Shown here one piece after another: positions 17,601 to 26,571 of a DNA stretch of 64,000 nucleotides. Position numbers and translations under genes: made by a program. Under the pieces are notes generated by a model. It worked only from the letters and a program-made list of their open reading frames with translations. It was not told where the DNA came from and ran no database searches. How positions within the stretch are numbered: the stretch's first letter is position 1; each line of letters begins with the position of its first letter. The DNA comes from an uncultured Croceitalea sp. (GTDB lineage Bacteria; Bacteroidota; Bacteroidia; Flavobacteriales; Flavobacteriaceae), in contig CANMOV010000005.1 of NCBI GenBank assembly GCA_947499565.1, forward strand, positions 62,001 to 126,000, written 5' to 3'.

Positions 17601-20600
17601 CTAGGCAGCCATATCTAAATCTTGCTTCTCTTTTTCAACTTTACGAATTCTTCTTTTGTAAACCCTTAGTTTAAGTTTGTAAACTAGACTAAATAAAATT
17701 GGTACAACAATTAGCGTTAGGAAGGTAGCAATTAGAAGACCGTAAATTACTGTCCAAGCTAAAGGCCCCCAAAAAATAACATTATCTCCACCAAAATATA
17801 TTTGAGCATCAAACTTACTAAATAGGGAAAAGAAATTGATGTTGAAACCTGTAGCTAGCGGTATTAGGCCTAGGATTGTTGTAATTGCAGTTAATAATAC
17901 TGGGCGTAATCTAGCTTTTCCTCCTTTTACAACCGCTTCGATAAAATCTGCTTTGTTTAAAAACTCATCTTCTTCTAATTCCAAGGCTACTTTCTTTCTA
18001 TCAATTAATAATTGCGTATAATCTAATAGTACAACACCATTATTAACTACAATACCTGCTAAAGAAATAATCCCCATCATGGTCATCATAATCACAAAGG
18101 CACTGCCAGTAGCGACAATACCGCCAAATACACCTATTAAGCTTAAGAAAATTGCTAACATAATAATACCTGGCTTAGATATAGAGTTAAACTGAAATAT
18201 TAGAATAAAAAAGATTAGCCCAAGTCCAGTAAAAAAGGCGCCCATTAAAAATGCCATTTGCTTATTTTGCTCTTCAATTTGGCCAGTGTAATCCACCTTA
18301 ATGTCGGATGGTATTCCAGAAAAGTTATCCATTTCATTCTGAATTTGACTTACAATAGCAGCAGCATCTGTAAAGCCTGGAGCTAATGCAGAATAGACAG
18401 TAACTACACGCTCCACATCTCTATGCTTAATTGCGCTAAACCCTGAACTATTTGCTTGTTTGGCTACAGCAGAAATAGGAACTTCTTTAATTTGACCTGA
18501 AGATTGATCTCTAAAAGTGATTTTCTGATTAAATATTGCACTTGTATTGTATCTGTTTTCTTCATCAAAACGAACATAGATATCATAATCTTCTCCATCT
18601 TCTTTATAGATACCGGCTTTTGCTCCAAAAATAGAATTACGGAGTTGTTGTCCTACTTGACCAGTTGCAACACCTAATTCCCCCGCTTTCTTTCGATCAA
18701 CTGCTACAAGCATTGTAGGTTTAGACTTATTTACGTCGATCTTAAGTTCATCAACTCCAGGAATATTTTTAGAATTAATATAATTACGCATCTTTTCTGC
18801 AGCTACAATCAACTCAGAATAATCATCACCTTCTAGTTCTATATTTATCGGATAACCAGCCGGAGGACCAACAGGGTCTTTCTCCACAGAAATAGCCACT
18901 CCAGGATAGACATCTTTAACGGCCATTTGCACCTTTTTCAGCAGCTCTTTACTATCTGCTCCTTCTCTAAACTTATACTCGCGCATGGTAGCGGTTATTT
19001 TACCACGATGCGGCATCTCAGCTGCCGAACCACCATCTGTAAATGGGTTTCCAGCACCTTCTCCAACTTGTGATACAGCACTTTCTGTTAGAAAATTATA
19101 ATCACCGTTTCTATAAGAATCTTCTTGTATTACTTTATAGACACGTTCCTCTATGTCCTTAGTTATACTATTGGTTTTTGCAATATCTGTACCTTCTGGA
19201 TACTCTATATAAACAACAATCTGATTAGGAGTATTATCTGGGAAGAACTCTACCTTGGTACGTTGACTTCCAACAGAAGCGCCAAAGCCTGCAAATGCCA
19301 AGAACAGTAATACAAATGTTCCTATTGTTATAAAAATGGGTCTTCTTCCAGCTAGAGCTTTCCCTAGAATTTTTTCATAGAACCTTTCCCATCTTGGTAG
19401 CACTTTTGTTTGGAAACCATTAGCCCACTTTCTTAAGAATAATCTATAAACCCAAAGCATTACGGCAGTAAATAACATTAATGTTCCTAAGCCACGATAG
19501 GCACCACCAAAAATGGTGATTAATAGACCAATTGCACCAACTATTGCCGTGATTTTAATAATCTGTTTTAAGGGCATGTCTTTATCCTCCGTAGTCATAA
19601 ATTGGGATACTAGAACAGAATTAAAGAAGATTGCCACAAATAACGATGAGCCTAAAACAACTGAAAGTGTAATAGGAAAGTACTTCATAAACTGCCCCAT
19701 AACACCAGGCCAAAGACCAAGCGGAACAAATGCTGCAACGGTAGTTAATGTTGAAATTATTATAGGGAAAGCTATTTCACCAATTCCTTTTTTAGCAGCT
19801 TCAACGCGACTCATGCCTTCTTGTTCAATTAAACGATAGACGTTTTCAACTACTACAATACCATTATCCACAAGCATTCCTAATCCCATGATTAATCCAA
19901 AAAGAATCATCGTATTCATGGTATAGCCAAAAAGATTCAAAATCATTAAAGACATGAACATAGACATAGGGATTGCAAAACCAACAAATAAGGCATTTTT
20001 AAAACCTAAGAAGAACATCAAAACAGTAACTACAAGGATAATCCCAAAGATGATATTATTTACCAAATCATCTACCTGTCCAATAGTCTTAGATGATTGG
20101 TCATTGGCTATGGTAACTTCTAAATCTTGTGGAAATACATTTTTAATCGCATTAGCTACTATTACTTCTATTTGCTCAGCAGCAGCGACCATGTTTTTAC
20201 CATTTCGCTTTTTAACATCAAGCATTACAACTGGATTCCCAAACTCTCGGGCATAAGTAGTTTTATCTTCTTCTTTAAAGCTAACTATAGCAATATCTTT
20301 AAGGTATATAGGATTATTGTTTTCAGATTTAACCACAAAATCTTCCAGTTCTTCAGGTTCATCTATCTCTCCTACAATTCTAATAGTTCTTCGTTGCCCA
20401 CTGGTAATAAGATTACCAGCAGAAGTGGTCATATTTTCTCTGCTAATCGTATTTATAATATCATCGAAACTAACTTGAGCAGCCATCATCTTGTAAATGT
20501 CTACGGCGACTTCAACTTCTTTTTCTTGAGCTCCACGGATATCAACTTGTTTTATTTCTTGTAAGCCTTCTATTTCATCTTCTAAATATTCCCCATACTC

Positions 20601-21110
20601 TTTGAGTTTATCTACCGGATAATCTCCAGAAATATTAATATTTAGTATTGGCGTCTCTTCAGAAATACTTAAGTCAAACACACTTGGTTCTACTTTTGCC
20701 CCATTAAAAGTAGGCCAATCTTCACCGGAGGTTTTGCTATCTACTTCATCCTTTACTTTTTGTTTGGCAGCTTCTACGGCAATGCTCTCATCAAACTCTA
20801 CAACTATCATAGAGTAGTCCTCTTGTGAAGTGGAAGTGATTTCAACAACATTACTTACTGTTTTCAATTCATCTTCTAAAGGGTCAGTGATTAACTTTTC
20901 AATATCTTCTGCAGTATTACCAGGATATATAGAACTAATATAAATTTTGGTTTCCTTTATCTCAGGGAAATTTTCCCTAGGCATACTAAAATAGGCGGAT
21001 GCTCCTAAAAAGAGAATCAAGGCAATTAAAACATACATTGTTGTTTTATTGTCAATAGCCCATGAAGACAATTTAAATTCTTTGTCAACTTTTTTCTTTT
21101 GTTTGCTCAT
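17601..21110 (-). CDS. RND efflux transporter, inner-membrane permease subunit
   Basis: 1169 aa with the AcrB-like plan: TM1 at ~24-44, a large periplasmic loop, TM2-6, a second loop and TM8-12. MPRENFPEI after TM1 and the TM4 segment LVDNGIVVVEN (Asp415-Asn416) are typical. Classic HAE1 pumps have Asp-Asp at this relay; Asp-Asn occurs in related branches. The second half has GIVVNNGVVLLDYTQ. It is driven by proton flow and exports drugs or other small molecules through the adaptor and TolC partner encoded just upstream. It is the last gene of the tetR-tolC-adaptor-permease operon and ends at the shared terminator. Confidence 0.93.
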   Translation of the reverse strand: MSKQKKKVDKEFKLSSWAIDNKTTMYVLIALILFLGASAYFSMPRENFPEIKETKIYISSIYPGNTAEDIEKLITDPLEDELKTVSNVVEITSTSQEDYSMIVVEFDESIAVEAAKQKVKDEVDSKTSGEDWPTFNGAKVEPSVFDLSISEETPILNINISGDYPVDKLKEYGEYLEDEIEGLQEIKQVDIRGAQEKEVEVAVDIYKMMAAQVSFDDIINTISRENMTTSAGNLITSGQRRTIRIVGEIDEPEELEDFVVKSENNNPIYLKDIAIVSFKEEDKTTYAREFGNPVVMLDVKKRNGKNMVAAAEQIEVIVANAIKNVFPQDLEVTIANDQSSKTIGQVDDLVNNIIFGIILVVTVLMFFLGFKNALFVGFAIPMSMFMSLMILNLFGYTMNTMILFGLIMGLGMLVDNGIVVVENVYRLIEQEGMSRVEAAKKGIGEIAFPIIISTLTTVAAFVPLGLWPGVMGQFMKYFPITLSVVLGSSLFVAIFFNSVLVSQFMTTEDKDMPLKQIIKITAIVGAIGLLITIFGGAYRGLGTLMLFTAVMLWVYRLFLRKWANGFQTKVLPRWERFYEKILGKALAGRRPIFITIGTFVLLFLAFAGFGASVGSQRTKVEFFPDNTPNQIVVYIEYPEGTDIAKTNSITKDIEERVYKVIQEDSYRNGDYNFLTESAVSQVGEGAGNPFTDGGSAAEMPHRGKITATMREYKFREGADSKELLKKVQMAVKDVYPGVAISVEKDPVGPPAGYPINIELEGDDYSELIVAAEKMRNYINSKNIPGVDELKIDVNKSKPTMLVAVDRKKAGELGVATGQVGQQLRNSIFGAKAGIYKEDGEDYDIYVRFDEENRYNTSAIFNQKITFRDQSSGQIKEVPISAVAKQANSSGFSAIKHRDVERVVTVYSALAPGFTDAAAIVSQIQNEMDNFSGIPSDIKVDYTGQIEEQNKQMAFLMGAFFTGLGLIFFILIFQFNSISKPGIIMLAIFLSLIGVFGGIVATGSAFVIMMTMMGIISLAGIVVNNGVVLLDYTQLLIDRKKVALELEEDEFLNKADFIEAVVKGGKARLRPVLLTAITTILGLIPLATGFNINFFSLFSKFDAQIYFGGDNVIFWGPLAWTVIYGLLIATFLTLIVVPILFSLVYKLKLRVYKRRIRKVEKEKQDLDMAA

Positions 21111-21127
21111 ATCTTAATCTTTGGCTA

Positions 21128-22300
21128 TTAGCTATTCTTGATTTTTACTTTTTGCCCTTCTTTTACACTCCTTGCTCCCTCATCAATAATTCCGTCACCA
21201 TTAGAAATACCAGAAAGCACTTCAACATAATCGCCTTGCGTTTTCCCAGTAGTAATAATTGCTTTTTTTGCGGTCGCCTCTGTTTCAACACCAGTGCTGT
21301 CTACAACATATACATATTGCTCTCCTTTGGCATTTTCTGAAACTATACTTTGAGGAATAAGAATTGCCTCTTCGTTGGTATAATCGTTAATCATAACTTT
21401 TGCAGAAAGATTAGGTTTTACCTTCCCACCATTATTTGGAACGGGAATTTCCGCTGTAAAAGAACGGTTGCTTGGGTTAATAAAATTCCCTGTTTGACGA
21501 ATTTTAGTAGCTACACTATCCCCAAGAACTGGAAAATATACATTTACATCTTTACCGGGAACTACATTTGGTAAATGACTTTCAGGAACCTCTACTTCAA
21601 TATACATATTGGATAGGTTCACAATTCTAAACACTTCTGAGCCAGGCCCTGGATTTACAACGGTTCCTTGATCTTTAATAACATCATCAATAATTCCCGA
21701 AAAAGGAGCCCTAATGGTTGATTTAGCTACTTGACTCTGCATTTGCTTTACGGCACTTTCCTGAGCTTCATAAGTAGTTTTTGCCTGTAAGTACTGAATC
21801 TCTGAACCAATATTTTGCTCCCAAAGCCTTTTTTGACGTTCAAAAGTGGTTTTAGCCAATTCTGACTGTGTCTTCATTTGAGCTAGCTGACTAGAAAGCC
21901 CCCCATCATCAATTGCTGCTAATAATTGCCCTTTAGCTACTTTCTGACCTTTTTTCACATAAACCCGATACAAAGTGCCTGGCATTTCTGGATAGATAAG
22001 GACGTTCTGTTTAGTCATTACATCTCCTTGTAATTCTAAATAATGGTCAAACTTTTCAGTTTTAGCCAAAAACGTAGTCACTAGCGGAAACTTGGCTTTA
22101 TCATCTAATGTTGCAATAGCAGAATCCAACTGCTGAATTTCTTTTTCTAGTGTTTTCTGCTGAGTTACAATTTCATTTCTTTTTGCACGTATAGCATTTA
22201 CATCTTTACCAGCAATTAAACTTTCTGTTGATGCATCTGAACCTCCTCCACAAGAAGATAGCAAGATGGTTATGGTTACTAAATAGAATATGTTTCTCAT
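21128..22300 (-). CDS. RND efflux periplasmic adaptor (membrane fusion protein)
   Basis: 390 aa lipoprotein with lipobox LLSSC (Cys17). It has a coiled-coil hairpin (residues ~45-70 and ~130-180), a biotinyl-lipoyl-like domain (MPGTLYRVYVKKGQKVAKGQ and STIRAPFSGIIDDV), a beta-barrel and a C-terminal membrane-proximal part. It links the inner-membrane RND permease to the outer-membrane channel. The gene lies 17 bases upstream of the permease and 24 bases downstream of tolC in the same operon. Confidence 0.93.
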   Translation of the reverse strand: MRNIFYLVTITILLSSCGGGSDASTESLIAGKDVNAIRAKRNEIVTQQKTLEKEIQQLDSAIATLDDKAKFPLVTTFLAKTEKFDHYLELQGDVMTKQNVLIYPEMPGTLYRVYVKKGQKVAKGQLLAAIDDGGLSSQLAQMKTQSELAKTTFERQKRLWEQNIGSEIQYLQAKTTYEAQESAVKQMQSQVAKSTIRAPFSGIIDDVIKDQGTVVNPGPGSEVFRIVNLSNMYIEVEVPESHLPNVVPGKDVNVYFPVLGDSVATKIRQTGNFINPSNRSFTAEIPVPNNGGKVKPNLSAKVMINDYTNEEAILIPQSIVSENAKGEQYVYVVDSTGVETEATAKKAIITTGKTQGDYVEVLSGISNGDGIIDEGARSVKEGQKVKIKNS

Positions 22301-22324
22301 TTTAATTTATGTTTAGTCTTTTGA

Positions 22325-23659
22325 TTATTGATTAAGTACGATTTCAAGAGCTGTTTTACGATTAATTACATTTACCATTGATTGTAAATACTCTTGCTGG
22401 GTAGCATATAATTGTGTTTGTGCCTGACGAAGCTCAAAGCTTGTTGCCAAACCTTCTGTATATTTAATTTGATTTTTGCCCTCTATTCGTTCTGCTAAAG
22501 CTAGATTCTCTTTTGAAGTACCATATTCTTCAATAGCCAATATATAATCGCTTTTGGCGCTCTCTAATTGTAATCTAATTTGTTCTTGAGTTTCGGTGAG
22601 TTGGGTTTTGGCTTTTTCGAAAGCAATTTTTGCACGTTGGGTACTAGCGCTGCGCCCTAGTGAACTAAAAATTGGAACGTTTAAATCTACACCAAACGTT
22701 GAAAAACCAAACCACTGTTGCCCGCTTCGTAAAAAACTAAAGTCATCACCAAAAGATTGTCCACCATAATTTATAAAAGCATTTAGCGTTGGTAAAGCTC
22801 TGCTTTTGGCCAATTTTAATTCTAATTCTCGTTGTTCGTTTAAGTTATAAACTAGTTTATAGTCTATATTGTTCTCCATAACAAAGTTAGTGTCAAGAAG
22901 ACTTGGGGCTATTTGCTTTTTCGTAAGCATATCTAAATCTTCCGTCAATACAGTAGGTGAATCTATAGAAAGGCCCATCATTAAATTCAGCATTTGTAGC
23001 GTTATTTTTTCTAAACGGAGCGCATTTTTTAGCTGGTTTTCTATAGAGGATAGTGTAATTTTTAGTTGATCAACGCTTTCTTCATCGCCCAAACCATTTT
23101 CAAAAACTTTTTCAGTTTCGAACAGATTTTTATCAAGGGTTTCTTTATTCTTCTCAAGAATAGAAACACTTTCTTGGGCTAGTAGAACATTTCCGTAAGC
23201 CTCAACAACAGCCTTGCGAACTTCTAGGTCTGTTTTTTCTTTATTGTTTTTACTAAAATCTAAAAATGCTTTGGTTGCTTGTACGCCTACAATATAAGAA
23301 CCGTCAAAAATCTGTTGCCGTAAGGTACCTGTTGCAATCATCTGTTGCGGCTGACCGAAAACCACCTCCACAAAGGTTCCTGGATCACCACCTGCTATTT
23401 CACCAGGTAGTTGCACTACTTGTTGTTTTAGCTGATTTTGGTAATTAACCGTCCCACTTATCTGTGGTAGCCCGGTTGCTATAGTTTCCCATTTCTGTTT
23501 TTGCGCATCTACAAGATCTCTACTTGCATTTATAGCACTGTAGTTATGTTCCAAAGCATAACCTACAGCCTCTTCTAAATTATAACTATGGTCGCTATCT
23601 TGCGATAAGATAGACCATGGAAGTAATAGTACGATAAGTACTAGATTGATTTTTTGCAT
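22325..23659 (-). CDS. TolC-family outer-membrane efflux channel
   Basis: 444 aa with a signal peptide (LVLIVLLLPWSILSQ). The mature protein opens YNLEEAVGYALEHNYSAINA, the usual outer-membrane efflux protein start. It has two long helical repeats with heptads such as ALRLEKITLQMLNLMMGL and ending FELRQAQTQLYATQQEYL. It forms the outer-membrane exit duct of the tripartite pump. Its start follows directly after the tetR stop (23659/23660), so the regulator and pump are one transcript. Confidence 0.93.
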   Translation of the reverse strand: MQKINLVLIVLLLPWSILSQDSDHSYNLEEAVGYALEHNYSAINASRDLVDAQKQKWETIATGLPQISGTVNYQNQLKQQVVQLPGEIAGGDPGTFVEVVFGQPQQMIATGTLRQQIFDGSYIVGVQATKAFLDFSKNNKEKTDLEVRKAVVEAYGNVLLAQESVSILEKNKETLDKNLFETEKVFENGLGDEESVDQLKITLSSIENQLKNALRLEKITLQMLNLMMGLSIDSPTVLTEDLDMLTKKQIAPSLLDTNFVMENNIDYKLVYNLNEQRELELKLAKSRALPTLNAFINYGGQSFGDDFSFLRSGQQWFGFSTFGVDLNVPIFSSLGRSASTQRAKIAFEKAKTQLTETQEQIRLQLESAKSDYILAIEEYGTSKENLALAERIEGKNQIKYTEGLATSFELRQAQTQLYATQQEYLQSMVNVINRKTALEIVLNQ

Positions 23660-24265
23660 TTATTCTTGGTTTGAATTGATGATTTTGTTTAATATTTGTC
23701 TTCCTTTTGGGGTTACGATTCCTCGTAAATGATATTCTAGATAATAGTCTTCAAGTTGTATTTTGGTAAACATGGTATTTGGAAAAAGATCATGGTCACC
23801 AAGACTTATAGCTCCCGCAAAATAAATGCGAGCCACAAATTCAACATCAAGGTTTTCACGATAAATGCCAATTTCAATTCCTCTTTTTACATTATCAACT
23901 ACACAGTCTTGCATTACACAGAACTCCTTGCTTTTAAGAGATTCAAAGATTTTCGGATAATACTTTTGAAGTTGGTATTGTGGCGAGGCCTTTTCGTCTT
24001 TAAGGCGTGACATTACAAATTTCTTTATCTCATAGAGTTCTTCAATTGGATTGTGTTTTTGGGAAATTATGTGATCAATTCCGTTAGCAATAACCGAGAA
24101 GAGATTCATGGTTGTTTCTTCAACCAATTTTGTCTTGTTCTCAAAATGTGAATAGATGGTTTTCTTAGAAATACCCATCTCATTGGCCAAATCATCCATT
24201 GTCACACTTTTAAACCCTAAACTTAAAAAGAGGTCTGTTGCCTTATGTAAGATTTTTTCTCTCAT
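23660..24265 (-). CDS. TetR/AcrR-family repressor of the efflux operon
   Basis: 201 aa from ATG 24265 (MREKILHKATDLF). The frame also allows a TTG at 24277, but that codon overlaps the promoter -7 element, so the ATG is preferred. The helix-turn-helix SVTMDDLANEMGISKKTIYS is at about residues 20-39; the ligand-binding part follows (FVARIYFAGAISLG). As first gene of the operon and with a dyad over its own promoter, it probably represses itself and the pump until a pump substrate binds. The leader would be only a few bases long. Confidence 0.9.
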   Translation of the reverse strand: MREKILHKATDLFLSLGFKSVTMDDLANEMGISKKTIYSHFENKTKLVEETTMNLFSVIANGIDHIISQKHNPIEELYEIKKFVMSRLKDEKASPQYQLQKYYPKIFESLKSKEFCVMQDCVVDNVKRGIEIGIYRENLDVEFVARIYFAGAISLGDHDLFPNTMFTKIQLEDYYLEYHLRGIVTPKGRQILNKIINSNQE

Positions 24266-24274
24266 ACCTGAGGG

Positions 24275-24303
24275 CAAATGTAAGATGGAAACTTTAAAAA
24301 CAA
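24275..24303 (-). promoter_or_regulatory. Promoter of the tetR-tolC-adaptor-RND operon
   Basis: On the minus strand a -33 TTG (24303-24301) is followed after 18 bases by TACATTTG (24282-24275), an exact Bacteroidota promoter pattern. The expected start point is about 24270, only a few bases before the ATG at 24265. The spacer overlaps the operator dyad. Confidence 0.7.
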
Positions 24304-24314
24304 AAAAAGTTTCC
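24287..24314. promoter_or_regulatory. Operator dyad GGAAACTTT-N10-AAAGTTTCC
   Basis: Perfect nine-base arms lie at 24287-24295 and 24306-24314. They cover the -33 element and most of the spacer of the efflux promoter. Weaker outer symmetry (ATGTAA at 24279-24284 and TTACAT at 24321-24326) extends it. The position and symmetry fit a TetR-type operator for the regulator encoded just downstream. Confidence 0.7.
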
Positions 24315-24492
24315 TAAGTTTTACATTTTTTTAACAAACTCTTAATTTTTTGTTTTCACAATACAAACTTCTGTATTAATACGGTTTTGTGTTTCAGAAT
24401 TGGACTGAACTGTAGAATTGCTACTTAAACTCCAGAAAAAAGCTTTGTGTTGATACTTTGGTTTCCGCCCATTTAAGTCTTTTTTTTCTCTT

Positions 24493-24912
24493 TCATTCTT
24501 CGAGTGTATCATTTTCCTTGCGACTTATATAATCTTGATATGCTTTTTCACCTTCTTCTTTCCAGAAAGCATCATAATGTTTCCATTCCGAAAAATCTTT
24601 TCTTAAGGAATCACACTTTTTGTTTTTGGACCATTTTTTTGACTTGTTTTTTTTACTGCTTGGACCATCGCCACCTCCAAAGCCAAAAATTATTTTTGCA
24701 AGTAGTAAGATGCCAATCGCTTGCCAATAGCCTACTTGTGGTAATCCAAAGAGATCTGGCATTAACCAGTTCCATAATCGCATAACAATATACCCTACTA
24801 GAAAAGCAATTGCTATTCCAAGAATAATAAAGAAGATTACCTTAACTACCTTGGTTACGTAATACTTCATTTTTTGTTCCATACGCTGTTCAACACTATT
24901 TTTATACTCCAT
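24493..24912 (-). CDS. Two-helix membrane protein downstream of an ECF sigma factor
   Basis: 139 aa. After a basic N-terminus there are two hydrophobic segments (VVKVIFFIILGIAIAFLVGY and GYWQAIGILLLAKIIFGFG). A Gly/Ser/Lys linker follows, then a charged helical tail (RKDFSEWKHYDAFWKEEGEK). It starts 10 bases after the sigma factor stop, so it is co-transcribed. I know similar proteins beside sigma genes in flavobacteria, but no function. It could act as an anti-sigma factor; there is no classical zinc anti-sigma motif. Confidence 0.72.
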   Translation of the reverse strand: MEYKNSVEQRMEQKMKYYVTKVVKVIFFIILGIAIAFLVGYIVMRLWNWLMPDLFGLPQVGYWQAIGILLLAKIIFGFGGGDGPSSKKNKSKKWSKNKKCDSLRKDFSEWKHYDAFWKEEGEKAYQDYISRKENDTLEE

Positions 24913-24922
24913 AATTCTAATT

Positions 24923-25456
24923 TTATATTTCTTTTTCTACGTCTAAGTTTTTTAATAATAATGACAATGCCCTGTGCCTTCTGGACATTAAAGTACCCTG
25001 AGCTATTCCGGTTTCTTCAGAAATTTCTCGGTAGGAATAGCCTTCAAAATCTACAGCAACTATGATATCCCTATAGGCCGGTTTTAATTTTAGGATGGCT
25101 TCCTTTAGTGTTTTCTTTAGTTCTTCGGAATATTCTTGAGAAGAACCCGCGTAAAAAATATCCGCAAATTCTGTCCATAGTTGTTCTAAAGTTTTTTCAT
25201 CATAAATCCGTTCTTTTCTAATACGCATTACATCAATAATCTTATTTCTTATTGCGCTATAAACAAACCCACCAATATTATTTATTGGTAAAGCATCTGT
25301 AGGTCTCGAGAATATTCTTAGGGCAACATCCTGGATAATATCTTCGGCATCGCTCTCTGTTGTATGTTCAATTTTTGAACGCACATACCCTTTAAGCGAG
25401 CTGTATTCTTCTTTAAAGAATTTGTTTAGGTTGTTGTTTTCTTTTCCAGAAACCAT
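24923..25456 (-). CDS. ECF-type RNA polymerase sigma factor
   Basis: 177 aa with sigma region 2 (FFKEEYSSLKGYVRSKI, DAEDIIQDVALRIFSRP) and region 4 (LKPAYRDIIVAVDFEGYSYREISEETG, TLMSRRHRALSLLLK). It directs RNA polymerase to a dedicated promoter set in response to a stress or envelope signal. It is co-transcribed with the small membrane protein downstream, a possible partner. It is divergent from the polyprenyl synthetase gene. Confidence 0.9.
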   Translation of the reverse strand: MVSGKENNNLNKFFKEEYSSLKGYVRSKIEHTTESDAEDIIQDVALRIFSRPTDALPINNIGGFVYSAIRNKIIDVMRIRKERIYDEKTLEQLWTEFADIFYAGSSQEYSEELKKTLKEAILKLKPAYRDIIVAVDFEGYSYREISEETGIAQGTLMSRRHRALSLLLKNLDVEKEI

Positions 25457-25596
25457 TAATGGTTTTTTCTATTGGTCTTCATTAATAAAGACGACGGATT
25501 TTAAATCTATTGCATGTAAAGCAATTTTTCTTCGCCAATTTGACGCTTAGGATAGCTATTTGTAACAATGAACGTATTTTTGCTAAAAACCAAAGC

Positions 25597-26571
25597 ATGC
25601 ATTCCACAGAATTCTATCGAACAGAGTTCATTAAATATCTTGAAGAGAAAACCCAAATTAAAGACCCTAAAAACCTATACGAGCCTATCAGTTATATTTT
25701 AGGACTTGGAGGCAAGCGATTGCGACCAGTACTAACACTACTTACTACGGATTTGTTTGGTGGAGATTATACAAAAGCATTAGATGCGGCTTTAGCGGTT
25801 GAAGTGTTTCATAATTTTTCTTTAGTTCATGATGATATTATGGATGATGCTCCAATACGAAGAGGCAAAACCACGGTACATGAAAAATGGGATATAAATA
25901 CCGGTATTCTTTCTGGAGATGCGATGCTTATAAATTCATATCAGTTTTTTGAAGATTATGCTGGAGATGCATTTAAAGAATTGGTACAGCTTTTTAGCAA
26001 AACTGCTATTGAGGTGTGTGAGGGACAGCAGTATGATGTAGACTTTGAAACCAGAGATGATGTAACTATTGCGGAGTACTTAAAAATGATCGAGTACAAG
26101 ACTGCGGTATTGGTGGCTGCTGCAATGAAAATGGGGGCTATTATTACAGCTACATCAAAAGAGAATCAAGATTTAGTGTATGAGTTTGGCAGAAACCTTG
26201 GGATTGCCTTTCAATTACAAGACGACTATTTAGATGCTTTTGGAAACCCAGAAACTTTTGGCAAACAGGTAGGTGGAGATATTATTGAAAATAAAAAGAC
26301 ATTCCTATACCTAAGGGCTTTGGAATTAAGTAGTCCCTCAGAAAAGGAAACTTTACTTCATTTATATTCCATTGCTCCTACAGATGCAACTGAAAAAATT
26401 GAAGCTATAAAAAATGTATTTGCACAAAGTGGTTCTGTGGATGCTACAAAGAAGGAAATTGAAAAGTATACGCAACGAGCATTCACTTGTCTTAATCAAA
26501 TTAGGTTGTCTGAGGAGCGTAAAGAAATCTTGAGAGTATTTGGAGAGAATTTGATGAAAAGAACGGTTTAA
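25597..26571 (+). CDS. Polyprenyl (farnesyl/geranylgeranyl-type) diphosphate synthase
   Basis: 325 aa from ATG 25597 (MHSTEFYRTEF). An upstream in-frame TTG at 25510 would add 29 residues unlike the family and is rejected. First Asp-rich motif: LVHDDIMDDAPIRRGK; second: LQDDYLDAFG; also GGKRLRPVL for IPP binding. The enzyme elongates allylic diphosphates with IPP in the isoprenoid pathway. The neighbouring lycopene cyclase suggests a geranylgeranyl diphosphate product for carotenoids, but quinone side-chain precursors are possible. A TATTTTTG element (25575-25582) lies close to the start. The stop overlaps the convergent crtY stop by four bases. Confidence 0.92.
   Translation: MHSTEFYRTEFIKYLEEKTQIKDPKNLYEPISYILGLGGKRLRPVLTLLTTDLFGGDYTKALDAALAVEVFHNFSLVHDDIMDDAPIRRGKTTVHEKWDINTGILSGDAMLINSYQFFEDYAGDAFKELVQLFSKTAIEVCEGQQYDVDFETRDDVTIAEYLKMIEYKTAVLVAAAMKMGAIITATSKENQDLVYEFGRNLGIAFQLQDDYLDAFGNPETFGKQVGGDIIENKKTFLYLRALELSSPSEKETLLHLYSIAPTDATEKIEAIKNVFAQSGSVDATKKEIEKYTQRAFTCLNQIRLSEERKEILRVFGENLMKRTV

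Noticed and set aside
19513-19839. 108-codon open frame on the plus strand within the RND permease gene
   Set aside because: It lies fully inside the permease on the opposite strand and has no start or motif support.
25510-25596. N-terminal extension of the polyprenyl synthetase from TTG 25510
   Set aside because: The extra 29 residues are unlike the family, and a TATTTTTG promoter-like element lies inside them at 25575.
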